Origin: Nostoc sp. LPT
GTDB taxonomy: Bacteria > Cyanobacteriota > Cyanobacteriia > Cyanobacteriales > Nostocaceae
Direction of reading: 5' to 3'
NCBI RefSeq assembly: GCF_017115165.1
Contig: NZ_JABXKF010000028.1
Span: forward strand, 1-44,405
DNA length: 44,405 bases
Made by a program: the position numbers and the translations under genes
Shown here: piece after piece, positions 23,683-31,924 of the stretch
How the letters are laid out: every line of letters starts with the position of its first letter
Numbering within the stretch: position 1 is the stretch's first letter
The notes under the pieces: model-generated
The model's input: the letters and a program-made list of their open reading frames with translations, nothing else
Database searches by the model: none
What the model was told of the DNA's origin: nothing

Positions 23683-26296
23683 ATTTATCAATCCGAAAGT
23701 TGGCAAGTTCTGGCAAGGAACTGATGCCAAAGTAGGTATTTATATTGCGATCGCTGGTAAGGTCAGGTTGCTAGATAGCGCCGATGAGTTAATTGCCACT
23801 TTAGAGGCAGGTGAGTCATTTGGAGAATTTACCTTGTTTAATCAGGGTGACTTTAAACCTTACGCTGCCAGGGCTTCAGTAAACTTGCAACTGTGCTTTG
23901 TTCCGGGTGAGGTGTTGTGGCCATTGATGGCTAAATATCCCCAAATTCGGGAGCATTTGTGGGCTAAGGCGCTATCTCGTAACCCTCAACAGGTGGACTC
24001 AGATAATCCCCCATCTGACTCAAAACGCCTGCATGAAACAAATGTTTTGTCAACCCCAGCAGTAGAGTCACGCCAGAAAAAGATTAGCAAAGCCTATTTT
24101 CCCAACTCCACACAGCGAGTCGGGCATTTATTACAGCGTGTGATTCGGCGCTATCCGTTTTTTGCCCAACAGAGTGGATCGGATTGCGGTGCAGCTTGTT
24201 TAGTGATGGTGTCTCGTTATTGGGGGAAAAACTTTAGTGTAAATCGGCTGCGGGATATCGCCAATGTTGACCGTAATGGCTCGTCGCTGCGGGGGTTATC
24301 GGCGGCGGCGGAAAGTATTGGGTTTGCTACGCGACCGGTGAAAGCGAGTCTTGACCAATTGGCGAAGCAAAAATTGCCTGCGATCGCTCACTGGGAGGGG
24401 AAGCACTACATCGTTGTCTATGAAATCACTTCTAAACAGGTGATTGTGGCAGATCCTGGTATTGGTCAACGCACCCTCAGCCACGCGGAATTTAAAGCCT
24501 ACTGGACTGGCTATACACTGCTACTGCAACCCACAGCCTGGTTGAAGGATGCCAAAGAGGCTACAACTCCCTTTTGGCAATTCTTTGAGTTGATCAAGCC
24601 TCACTCTTTAGTGATGCTGGAAGTGTTTATTGCTTCCTTATTTATCCAGATTTTTGGACTGGTTACTCCCTTATTCACGCAGTTAATTTTAGACCGAGTG
24701 GTGGTGCAGCGTTCTGAACTAACCTTAACGGCAGTGGGGTTAGGGTTACTGATTTTTAGTTTATTCCGTGTGGCGATGACGGGGTTGCGGCAATATCTGT
24801 TAGACCACACGGCGAATAAGCTCGATTTAGCACTGATTGTGGGATTTATTCGCCATACCCTGCGGCTACCTTTGAGTTACTTTGAGTCCCGTTATGTGGG
24901 GGATATTATCTCTCGTGTACAAGAAAACCGCAAAATTCAACGCTTCCTCTCCGGTGAGGCGTTGTCCATCCTGCTGGATTTAGTCACTGTCTTTATCTAT
25001 TTAGGATTGATGTTTTGGTACAGCTGGAAAATGGCGTTACTGGTGTTGGTGATTATACCGCCTTTTTTCCTGCTAGCATTGATTGCCACACCTTTTTTAC
25101 AAAAGATTTCTAGAGAAATATTTAATGCTGTTGCTAATGAAAGTAGCTATCTGATTGAAGCCCTTTCTGGTGTGCGAACAGTTAAATCTACAGCAGTGGA
25201 ACAGACGGTGCGTTGGCATTGGGAAGAGTTATTAAGTAAGGAGATAAAAACTAACTTTTCCGGGCAAATTATCAGCAATCGCCTGCAAATATTTAGCAAC
25301 ACAATTGAAGCAGTGGTAACTACCATCTTGCTGTGGTTTGGGGCGTACCAAGTGATTCACAACCAGTTAACCATTGGGCAATTGGTGGCATTTAATATGT
25401 TGCTGGGAAATATTATTAGACCCTTCCAACGATTAACAGTTTTGTGGAATCAATTGCAAGAAGTGGTGATTGCGGTGGAACGGATTAATGATGTGTTAGA
25501 TGCGGAACCAGAAGAGGATTTGCAGCACCAGGCGCGGCAATCTTTACCACTTATTCAAGGTAACATTCGCTTTGACAATGTGACATTTCGCTATCACCCT
25601 GAAAGCGATATCAATGTTTTGGAAAATCTTAGTTTTGAAGTACACAGCGGGCAAATGGTTGCCCTAGTGGGACGGAGTGGTTCAGGGAAAACCACGATTT
25701 CTAAGCTGGTTTTGGGGTTATATCCCCCCACAGATGGCAAAGTGTTGATTGATGAGCAGGATATTAGCAGTCTTTCGTTGCGTTCTCTACGCGAACAGGT
25801 TGGGGTAGTTGACCAAGATACCTTTTTGTTTGGCGGAACGATTCGGGAAAATATTAGCTTGGCACATCCTGGGGCAACTTTGGCAGAGATTATTGAGGCG
25901 GCGCGATTGGCGGGTGCTGATGAGTTTATTAAAAAGTTACCTATGGGTTATGAAACTCAGATTGGTGAAGGAGGGGGGATGTTGTCTGGAGGACAGCGAC
26001 AAAGAATTGCGATCGCAAAAGCGTTGTTAGGCAATCCCAAACTGTTGATTTTGGATGAGGCGACTTCCCATCTGGATGCAGAGTCAGAAAGAATTATTCA
26101 GACGAATTTAAACACAATTCTCAAAGGCAGAACCACCTTAGTAATCGCCCATCGCCTTTCAACTGTGCGGAATGCAGATTTGATTTTGGTACTTGATCGC
26201 GGCGTGTTGATTGAAAGTGGGACTCACAAAGAGTTGATGGCAAAGCGGGGACATTATTTTTATCTCAATCATCAGCAGATGGATATTGCGGGGTGA
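23576..26296 (+). CDS. C39 peptidase-containing ABC exporter with N-terminal cNMP-binding-like domain
   Basis: A 906-aa fused bacteriocin-type exporter (PCAT). In order: a cyclic-nucleotide-binding-like domain (about 20-130, 'IYIAIAGKVRLLDSADELIA'); a C39 protease with Cys204 in 'SGSDCGAACLV', oxyanion Gln198, His277 in 'GKHYIVV' and Asp293 in 'ADPG'; six membrane helices (about 335-620); and the ATPase with Walker A 'GRSGSGKTT' (699), signature 'LSGGQRQR' (803) and Walker B 'LLILDEA' (823). C39 exporters cut leader peptides after Gly-Gly while exporting the cargo through the inner membrane; an HlyD-type adaptor follows. All catalytic residues are present. Two Gly-Gly precursors lie 3.5 kb away on the other strand. 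Confidence 0.95.
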   Translation: MAQDISAQLVTLQQFNNTLGYSLSTEEFQHCLQQIKFINPKVGKFWQGTDAKVGIYIAIAGKVRLLDSADELIATLEAGESFGEFTLFNQGDFKPYAARASVNLQLCFVPGEVLWPLMAKYPQIREHLWAKALSRNPQQVDSDNPPSDSKRLHETNVLSTPAVESRQKKISKAYFPNSTQRVGHLLQRVIRRYPFFAQQSGSDCGAACLVMVSRYWGKNFSVNRLRDIANVDRNGSSLRGLSAAAESIGFATRPVKASLDQLAKQKLPAIAHWEGKHYIVVYEITSKQVIVADPGIGQRTLSHAEFKAYWTGYTLLLQPTAWLKDAKEATTPFWQFFELIKPHSLVMLEVFIASLFIQIFGLVTPLFTQLILDRVVVQRSELTLTAVGLGLLIFSLFRVAMTGLRQYLLDHTANKLDLALIVGFIRHTLRLPLSYFESRYVGDIISRVQENRKIQRFLSGEALSILLDLVTVFIYLGLMFWYSWKMALLVLVIIPPFFLLALIATPFLQKISREIFNAVANESSYLIEALSGVRTVKSTAVEQTVRWHWEELLSKEIKTNFSGQIISNRLQIFSNTIEAVVTTILLWFGAYQVIHNQLTIGQLVAFNMLLGNIIRPFQRLTVLWNQLQEVVIAVERINDVLDAEPEEDLQHQARQSLPLIQGNIRFDNVTFRYHPESDINVLENLSFEVHSGQMVALVGRSGSGKTTISKLVLGLYPPTDGKVLIDEQDISSLSLRSLREQVGVVDQDTFLFGGTIRENISLAHPGATLAEIIEAARLAGADEFIKKLPMGYETQIGEGGGMLSGGQRQRIAIAKALLGNPKLLILDEATSHLDAESERIIQTNLNTILKGRTTLVIAHRLSTVRNADLILVLDRGVLIESGTHKELMAKRGHYFYLNHQQMDIAG

Positions 26297-26410
26297 AAGA
26301 AGAGGACAAGCAGGAAGCTTTTCTTGTCTCCCCACTCCCAATACGGTTCGGATAAGACTTGATCCCTCCGCCTGCGGCGACCCCTTTAAAAAACAGGTAA
26401 ATAGGAGACT

Positions 26411-26843
26411 AAGCCCCCCTTTTTTAAGGCTACGGTGTACACACAAGTCTAAAGTTGTTCAAAAATCTGGGTTTTACCCCACCCTAACCACTGCTTGAAT
26501 TCAATGAACGATACCTCCAATTCAATAAACGACCACCCGAAATCAATAAATGACCACCCGAATTCAATAAACGACCACCCGAATTCAATAAATGACCACC
26601 CGAATTCAATAAACGACCACCCGAATTCAATAAACGACCACCCGAATTTAATAAACGACCATCCGAAATCAATATATTTATTGCATAAATTCTCAAAACC
26701 TCACCTGAAACCTCATTTACTAAGGTTTTAGCTTTAGTTTTACCCCACCCTAACCATCACTGCGATTAAGTAGGTAATCTTTGGGATTTAAGAAGAAATT
26801 CAACTTGTGCGTACACGGTAGCTTTTTTAAGGGGGTTGGGGGG
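26411..26843. repeat. Inverted-repeat-bounded element carrying a 21-bp minisatellite
   Basis: GCCCCCC...GCTACGGTGTACACACAAGT (26413-26447) is mirrored by ACTTGTGCGTACACGGTAGC...GGGGG (26803-26836), about 35 bp with a few mismatches. Inside lies a tandem array (26498-26665) of eight 21-bp units with consensus AATTCAATAAACGACCACCC-G plus a degenerate ninth. The array is itself flanked by direct copies of TTTTACCCCACCCTAACCA (26472 and 26738). Frames through the array are open on both strands because 21 is divisible by 3; no start, domain or codon bias supports translation. Confidence 0.75.
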
Positions 26844-26921
26844 GATCTCCAAGAGCCAAACATATTAACCGAACTGTATTGTCCCCACTCCCAAAATCCA
26901 AAATTGATCTCAAGAAAAATC

Positions 26922-28445
26922 ATGCCAAACACATTTAACGGAAGAGTTCAAACCCAAATCTATGAGGTAGAACAGCGCGAGGAAATTTTAAGGGAGCAAA
27001 CACCAGCTAGATCAACTGATGATTGGGCTGACGCAACTAAGGATTTACTTGACAGCTTGCCCCAGGTTTGGACAAGGGGATTGCTGTATTTTTTGGTGGT
27101 GTTTGTGTCGATCATTTTACCTTGGGCGATGCTATCTAAGGTGGATGAAACGGGTACGGCAACAGGGCGACTTGAGCCAAAGGGAAAGACGGTTAGGCTG
27201 GATGCTGCTGTGGCAGGTACTGTTGCTGAAATTCGGGTAAAGGAAGGTGATTCAGTTAAAGTGGGGCAGACTTTATTGGTGTTGGAATCGGAATTAGTTA
27301 AGGCGGACTTGCGGCAGGCACAGGAGAAGTTGGAGGGACAATTAAATCGACTTTCTCAGTTAAATTCATCTAAAAGTCAGTTAGTTGTCTCTTTGACAAC
27401 TCAACAGCAACAAAATCAATCTCAACAGTTAGAAAAGCAGGCTCAAATTGACCAAGCGCGACAAAATATGAATGCTCTTAGAAATTCCTATGATTTACAA
27501 AAAGACGAAAAATTAGCTCAAGTCAATCAGGCACGACAAACTCTTGAGCATAATAAAACTGCTAACAAGTTAGTAGACAGTAGTTTAGCAAGTACCGAGC
27601 GGGAAGTTGAACGCTACCGCAGTCTTTGGCAGTCAGGAGTTGTTCCAGAAATTAATGTTGTGGAGAAGCAAGATATAGCTAAAGACAAGCAACAGTTATA
27701 CGAACAAAATCAGTCAGATATTCAGCAGGCTAAACTACGTTTAGTAGAACAACAGAGTAGTTATGAGCGGACTATTCGGCAAGCAAATGCAGATATTGAG
27801 CAGGCACAATTGCGACTGAAAGAACAGGAAAGAAGTTATCAGACCTTAACTCGTTCCAGCAAGTTAGCTTTGCTAAAAATCAACGAACAACAGAAGAGTT
27901 TGGATACAGAAATTACTACGCTTCAGGCAGAAATTGCTCAAAGTAAGAGTCAAATTGTCTCGTTAAAGTTTCAGTTAGGACAACGAGAGTTAAGAGCCAC
28001 CGTCAATGGTAGAGTGTTTCAGTTACCGATACAACGGGCTGGGTCTGTAGTGCAGCCTGGAGCAATGATTGCGGAGATTGCGCCCCAAGGTTCGCCTTTA
28101 ATAATTCGGGCGCAAATGGCGACAACTGAGAGTGGTTCTTTGCGAAGAGGATTGCCAGTCAAGTTAAAGTTTGATGCTTATCCGTTTCAGGATTATGGCG
28201 TGCTGGAAGGAGAATTGTTAGATATTTCTCCTACTACCATAGAGGTGGAAACACCTAATGGAAAGGTAGCAGCTTATGACTTGGAAATTGCCCTGAAACA
28301 AAATTGTATTCCCTCGGCTAATAAATGTATTGCCTTGCATCCTGGGGATACGGCAACGGCTGAGGTAATTGTGCGCCAGCGTCGGATTATTGATTTTCTG
28401 CTTGACCCATTTAAAAAGTTGCAGCAGGGGGGGGTGAAATTGTAG
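26922..28445 (+). CDS. HlyD-family membrane-fusion adaptor
   Basis: A 507-aa adaptor subunit of type I/bacteriocin export. A short cytoplasmic N-terminus precedes one membrane helix ('GLLYFLVVFVSIILPWAM', about 45-65), the first half of a lipoyl domain ('LDAAVAGTVAEIRVKEGDSV'), a long Gln-rich coiled coil (about 125-345), the second lipoyl half ('LRATVNGRVFQLPIQRAGSV') and a C-terminal beta-barrel domain. I chose the ATG at 26922; the frame is open to 26781, but that upstream part is repeat sequence. It follows the C39 exporter by about 600 bases filled with repeats, so one transcript is possible but not certain. Confidence 0.9.
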   Translation: MPNTFNGRVQTQIYEVEQREEILREQTPARSTDDWADATKDLLDSLPQVWTRGLLYFLVVFVSIILPWAMLSKVDETGTATGRLEPKGKTVRLDAAVAGTVAEIRVKEGDSVKVGQTLLVLESELVKADLRQAQEKLEGQLNRLSQLNSSKSQLVVSLTTQQQQNQSQQLEKQAQIDQARQNMNALRNSYDLQKDEKLAQVNQARQTLEHNKTANKLVDSSLASTEREVERYRSLWQSGVVPEINVVEKQDIAKDKQQLYEQNQSDIQQAKLRLVEQQSSYERTIRQANADIEQAQLRLKEQERSYQTLTRSSKLALLKINEQQKSLDTEITTLQAEIAQSKSQIVSLKFQLGQRELRATVNGRVFQLPIQRAGSVVQPGAMIAEIAPQGSPLIIRAQMATTESGSLRRGLPVKLKFDAYPFQDYGVLEGELLDISPTTIEVETPNGKVAAYDLEIALKQNCIPSANKCIALHPGDTATAEVIVRQRRIIDFLLDPFKKLQQGGVKL

Positions 28446-28565
28446 AGCGATCGCGGTAATTATGCATTTCTAAACCTAACCACCTTACAAGTAAGGTAAG
28501 GGGGCGGAAAGCTCACTTCTCAGCGAAAAACATTTAATGTCGTCTATCTACTTAGGAGAAATATC

Positions 28566-29303
28566 ATGTCACAAACTATCATTATTACCAACGAAGATAT
28601 TCTTTCTCAAGTCAAGCTATCTTGCAAAATTCCTGAGTTCATTGAAGGAATTGTTACCCGCAAGGTTATTGCAAATGCCGCTGCTGAGGCGGGTATAAAA
28701 GTAGAGACTGAGGAACTTCAGAAAGCAGCAGACCAAATCCGGTTAATGAACAAACTCAATAGTGCTGATGATACCTGGGTGTGGTTGGAAAAACATAGTC
28801 TTTCTATAGATGATTATGAAGAAATTGTCTACAGCACCGTCATTTCTGGGAAGTTAGCTGCTCATCTGTTTGCAGATAAAGTTGAACCTTATTTCTTTGA
28901 AAATCAACTAGATTATACTGGTGTGGTCATGTATGAGGTTGTTCTGGATGATGAAGACTTAGCGATAGAACTCTTTTATGCGATTAAAGAAGGTGAGATG
29001 AGTTTTTATGATGTTGCTCACAAATACATCCAGGATACGGAATTACGTCGCAAAGGAGGATATCGGGGGATAGTACGTCGCAAAGATATAAAGCCGGAAA
29101 TTTCTGCTGCTGTGTTTGCTGCCAAGCCCCCACAGATTCTTAAACCGATTGTGACTTCTAAAGGGATACATCTAGTTTTAGTTGATGAGATTGTTCAAGA
29201 GCAATTAGATGAGAAACTGCGCTCCAAGATAATCTTAGATTTGCTTTCTACATGGTTGAAGCAACAAGTTGATCAACTTAAACTTGATGTTGCTCTTCCC
29301 TGA
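28566..29303 (+). CDS. PpiC/parvulin-type peptidylprolyl isomerase
   Basis: A 245-aa protein with a SurA-like helical N-terminus (residues 1-110) and a divergent parvulin domain at about 118-215: 'MYEVVLDDEDLAIELFYAIK' and 'KGGYRGIVRRKDIKPEISAA', then 'LKPIVTSKGIHLVLVDEI'. Parvulins catalyse cis/trans isomerisation of X-Pro bonds. There is no signal peptide, so it is cytosolic or exported another way. Such genes commonly follow HlyB/HlyD-like genes in cyanobacterial bacteriocin clusters; a role as chaperone for exported peptides is inferred. TAGGAG precedes the ATG by 8 bases. The 120-base gap from HlyD suggests one operon. Confidence 0.85.
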   Translation: MSQTIIITNEDILSQVKLSCKIPEFIEGIVTRKVIANAAAEAGIKVETEELQKAADQIRLMNKLNSADDTWVWLEKHSLSIDDYEEIVYSTVISGKLAAHLFADKVEPYFFENQLDYTGVVMYEVVLDDEDLAIELFYAIKEGEMSFYDVAHKYIQDTELRRKGGYRGIVRRKDIKPEISAAVFAAKPPQILKPIVTSKGIHLVLVDEIVQEQLDEKLRSKIILDLLSTWLKQQVDQLKLDVALP

Positions 29304-29775
29304 AGCAAGCTAGTTGCCCATATTAAAGCATAACTCTCACTTTCTTGACATCCAATTAGAAATAGAGCAAAGCAGGAACAGCCATAATACTAGTCAACTT
29401 ACACCAAGACTCGGATCTTTGATGCATCACTTAGCGATGGCGATCTTCAGTTGCACTCAGTTTAGTTGGTAAGGAAACGTTAAATACAGCCTGACGACAT
29501 AGCTGATAATCTCGACTGGAAAGCGATGATGGGTGTAAATTATAGGTAATCGACAGGGTAAAGCAGGAATATCCAGGTTTTACTACTTGCTGCATCCGCA
29601 TTAACTTAACAATGACGTGTAGCCCCAGAATTTATTCTGGGGCTTGTTTGCCAAAAGGGGATGCTTACATTGAACTTTGAACAAAATCAAAACTATCCAA
29701 AGTCCAAAACTTAAAACAATACGCTGAATTTGAATGTGTACTTCCTACTAAAGAGGTATTAATAATCCTTTTTTC
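29304..29775. other. Spacer with a strong terminator-like hairpin
   Basis: At 29621-29644 AGCCCCAGAAT and ATTCTGGGGCT form a perfect 11-bp stem around TT, followed by TGTTTG. It lies between the convergent isomerase and precursor genes and probably terminates one or both. No gene is visible in the rest. Confidence 0.6.
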
Positions 29776-29997
29776 TTAAAAAGGAGCAAGAGCTCCTACG
29801 CCTGCACCAATTGTAGCTCCCTCTGCGACAGTAACATCCTCTAAGAAGTATCCAACTATACCTCCCACAACTGCTCCTATAAGAGCTCCAAAAACCCCCC
29901 CACCAGCGATAAAAGCTTTTTGTTCAGAAGAGAGTTCAATAATTAAGCTTTCCTCATCTAGGGATGGGGTTAGATTTGAGATTGTAATCTTAGCCAT
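29776..29997 (-). CDS. Double-glycine bacteriocin-like precursor (GxxxG-type core)
   Basis: A 73-aa precursor from the ATG at 29997, with GGAG about 9 bases upstream. The leader is 33 residues: 'MAKITISNLTPSLDEE', then 'LIIELSSEQKAFIAGG'. Leaders of this kind with ELS/ELT and Gly-Gly are recognised by C39 exporters. The 40-residue core begins 'GVFGALIGAVVGGIVGYFLE' and continues 'ATIGAGVGALAPF'; it is rich in Gly and GxxxG helix-packing motifs, like class II two-peptide bacteriocins, and has no Cys or Ser. A longer in-frame start at 30057 exists, but the conserved leader begins at 29997. The nearest exporter is the C39 ABC gene at 23.6-26.3 kb. Confidence 0.85.
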   Translation of the reverse strand: MAKITISNLTPSLDEESLIIELSSEQKAFIAGGGVFGALIGAVVGGIVGYFLEDVTVAEGATIGAGVGALAPF

Positions 29998-30086
29998 TTG
30001 AAAACTCCAAGTAAAGTTGTTTTGTTTGGAATCAAACTTTAAATTGCCTTCTTCCATTACTATGATCTGTTATTTAATGTAGTAAT

Positions 30087-30137
30087 TCAATGTTTTATTA
30101 ATTGAAAAAGTGCCAAAATTAGTGCAATTATCTATTG
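30087..30137. promoter_or_regulatory. Shared upstream segment, copy A
   Basis: 51 bases starting TCAATGTTTTATTAATT and ending GCAATTATCTATTG match 30763-30814 with two substitutions and one single-base gap, and weaker similarity continues down to the gene start. The segment lies 90-140 bases upstream of the first precursor. It is probably a common promoter or leader region; no clean -10/-35 pair is evident. Confidence 0.6.
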
Positions 30138-30503
30138 TTTTAAAGCGAAAATATAACCTATTTTAACAGTAGTATAAAGCTTATTTATATATATTTGGTA
30201 TCAATCACCGACTTGATCATGAAATATATAAAATATTTATGTCCTTTTCATTTCTTCATTGCTTACTTCATTTCTACAAATTAGAAAAACCAATAAAAAA
30301 TCAGCCCAAGAATCCTCTTAGACTGAACAATAAAAATTTAGAGCTATTTCATTCTGACGGTAGAAGCAAACTCCATGCTATCCGCTACAGTCTGTCGAAC
30401 TCAGGTGAGACGTGCTGCAAACTGGGCGATCGCTTTCCACAGCCGCTCTTAAATCTGCTCCCGCAAGCAGGATTGGTAGCATCAATTAATGTGCTACAAG
30501 TCT

Positions 30504-30668
30504 TTAATAGGCGGGGGTCGCGGTTAGGAATAAGATTATCCAGATAAGTCCCAGACCGCCGTGAGTCCCATTCATATCCTCGTCTGTTAGCTCATTTATA
30601 AAGCTTTTAGAGTCACAGATTAGTTCAGCGCCAGCAGGACGCAGGTCAGAGATTGTGATTTTAGCCAT
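30504..30668 (-). CDS. Short double-glycine precursor peptide with an 18-residue core
   Basis: A 54-codon gene, easily missed because of its size. It encodes 'MAKITISDLRPAGAELICDS', then 'KSFINELTDEDMNGTHGG' and the core 'LGLIWIILFLTATPAY'. The first seven residues are identical to those of the other precursor at 29997, and 'DSxSFINELTDEDM...GG' is the classic cyanobacterial double-glycine leader. The predicted core after Gly38 is only 16-18 residues, strongly hydrophobic with Trp, Thr and a C-terminal Tyr. Its upstream DNA is a near copy of that before the first precursor. It could be a functional small peptide or a 3'-truncated relative. Confidence 0.75.
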   Translation of the reverse strand: MAKITISDLRPAGAELICDSKSFINELTDEDMNGTHGGLGLIWIILFLTATPAY

Positions 30669-30762
30669 TTTGAAATGTACTCCTAATTAAAATTTTTTTG
30701 GTTGGGATTAGACTTTGAATTGCTTCCTCCAATTACCATAATCTGTTCTTTACTCTATTATT

Positions 30763-30814
30763 TCAATGTTTTATTAATTAGAAAAAGTGCCAAAATTAAT
30801 GCAATTATATATTG
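30763..30814. promoter_or_regulatory. Shared upstream segment, copy B
   Basis: This is the 52-base counterpart of 30087-30137, located 95-146 bases before the 54-codon precursor gene. Conservation in non-coding DNA at this level, while the cores differ, suggests that both genes are controlled alike. Confidence 0.6.
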
Positions 30815-31050
30815 GTTAAAAGTTAAAAATATTGCCACAGATGCTATTCGTCAGGCAAACCAGCTGACTCCGGGTCTTCAGAAAGCAAGTTATATATGGT
30901 AAGCAAGGTTTCTTTCGGAGGGCGGGGCGGTAAGAAATACTCAATCGGGAGTCTTGCTCTGGACATGAGGAGCCTCGTTGGTAAAGAGTTTTTATGAGTC
31001 TGATATACTCATATTGTACTTACCAAGCTAATTCCTAGTTATGAGGTAAC

Positions 31051-31587
31051 ATGACCACGCCGATATCATCTAATCCAGAAACGGTAGAAACCAAGCGGCA
31101 GAACTTCAACATTACTCCAGAACAAGAAGCAAAGCTCAACTGGCTACGTGATGCGATCGCAGCACCTAATACCAAAGAAACAATCCTGCGTTCCATCGAC
31201 CTAATGGTTACTCTCAAGCGCCACATGCGTCCCGGCACTCAACTATTTCTCCACACAAGAGAAGGGCAAGTTCGTTTACTTATCCCAGAACTTGAATCTC
31301 CACAAATAGGCGACTGGCTGTATCTGGTGGAACGCCCTCACCCCTGGCGGCGGCAACTTTACATTAAAGGGCGAAAACTACTTGCCTCGACTGTATGGCA
31401 GGATATGATTGCTAACCAGATGTCAATAGAAGAGGCAGCAGACAATTGGAACCTTCCTCTTGCTGCGATCGAGGAGGCTATTCACTATTGCGAAAGTCAC
31501 CAAGAACTTTTGAAACTGGAAGCAGAAGAGGAGCGTTATCGCCTCGAACAACAAGGAGTCTCCCTTGAGCCTAAAACTACTCATTGA
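31051..31587 (+). CDS. DUF433-type antitoxin
   Basis: A 178-aa protein preceding and overlapping a DUF5615-type toxin. The C-terminal half contains 'WQDMIANQMSIEEAADNWNL' and 'PLAAIEEAIHYCESH', the helix-turn-helix region of DUF433 antitoxins; the N-terminal half carries an extra domain including 'LFLHTREGQVRLLIPELESP'. DUF433 proteins bind their own promoter and neutralise a PIN-like nuclease. GAGG stands before the ATG. The pair sits between the two peptide-precursor groups, but no functional link is implied. Confidence 0.8.
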   Translation: MTTPISSNPETVETKRQNFNITPEQEAKLNWLRDAIAAPNTKETILRSIDLMVTLKRHMRPGTQLFLHTREGQVRLLIPELESPQIGDWLYLVERPHPWRRQLYIKGRKLLASTVWQDMIANQMSIEEAADNWNLPLAAIEEAIHYCESHQELLKLEAEEERYRLEQQGVSLEPKTTH

Positions 31588-31924
31588 TGAAGACTCCCAG
31601 GCAAAACGTTTAGTTAATTTCTTACGGAGTGCTGGTCATGATGTTATAACAGTCAACGAAGCGGGTTTGATGAGCAAGCCTGACTCAGTTGTACTTGACT
31701 ATGCAAGACATGAAGAGCGTGTGTTACTAACCCGTAACTGTGATGACTTCCAGACTCTCCACAAAGTAAACCCAAATCATCCCGGTATTTTAGCAGTATA
31801 CCAGCACTCTGACCCATCAAAGAGCATGAGCTACCTGAGTGTCGTTAAGTCCATCGCCAACATCGAAGCATCGGACTATAGCCTAGCCAATCAGTTTATT
31901 CCCCTTAACCAATGGAACTACTAA
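31565..31924 (+). CDS. DUF5615 PIN-like toxin
   Basis: A 119-aa PIN-fold nuclease-like protein: 'LKLLIDEDSQAKRLVNFLRS' with the first acidic pair, 'GHDVITVNEAGL', and 'EERVLLTRNCDDFQTLH' with the T-x-N-x-x-D-F motif. Such proteins are putative RNases of type II toxin-antitoxin systems. The start is TTG at 31565, inside the antitoxin gene (23-base overlap), supported by AAGGAG 7 bases upstream; no ATG is available. It is tail-to-tail with the HopA1-family gene, only a few bases apart. Confidence 0.8.
   Translation: MSLKLLIDEDSQAKRLVNFLRSAGHDVITVNEAGLMSKPDSVVLDYARHEERVLLTRNCDDFQTLHKVNPNHPGILAVYQHSDPSKSMSYLSVVKSIANIEASDYSLANQFIPLNQWNY

Noticed and set aside
26484..26731. Repeat-coded peptides (SINDHPN heptads) near 26.5-26.7 kb
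   Set aside because: Same reason; the array sits inside an inverted-repeat element and no start signal is present.
26781..26921. 47-residue N-terminal extension of the HlyD protein
   Set aside because: It is read from the inverted-repeat element; the conserved protein begins at the ATG at 26922.
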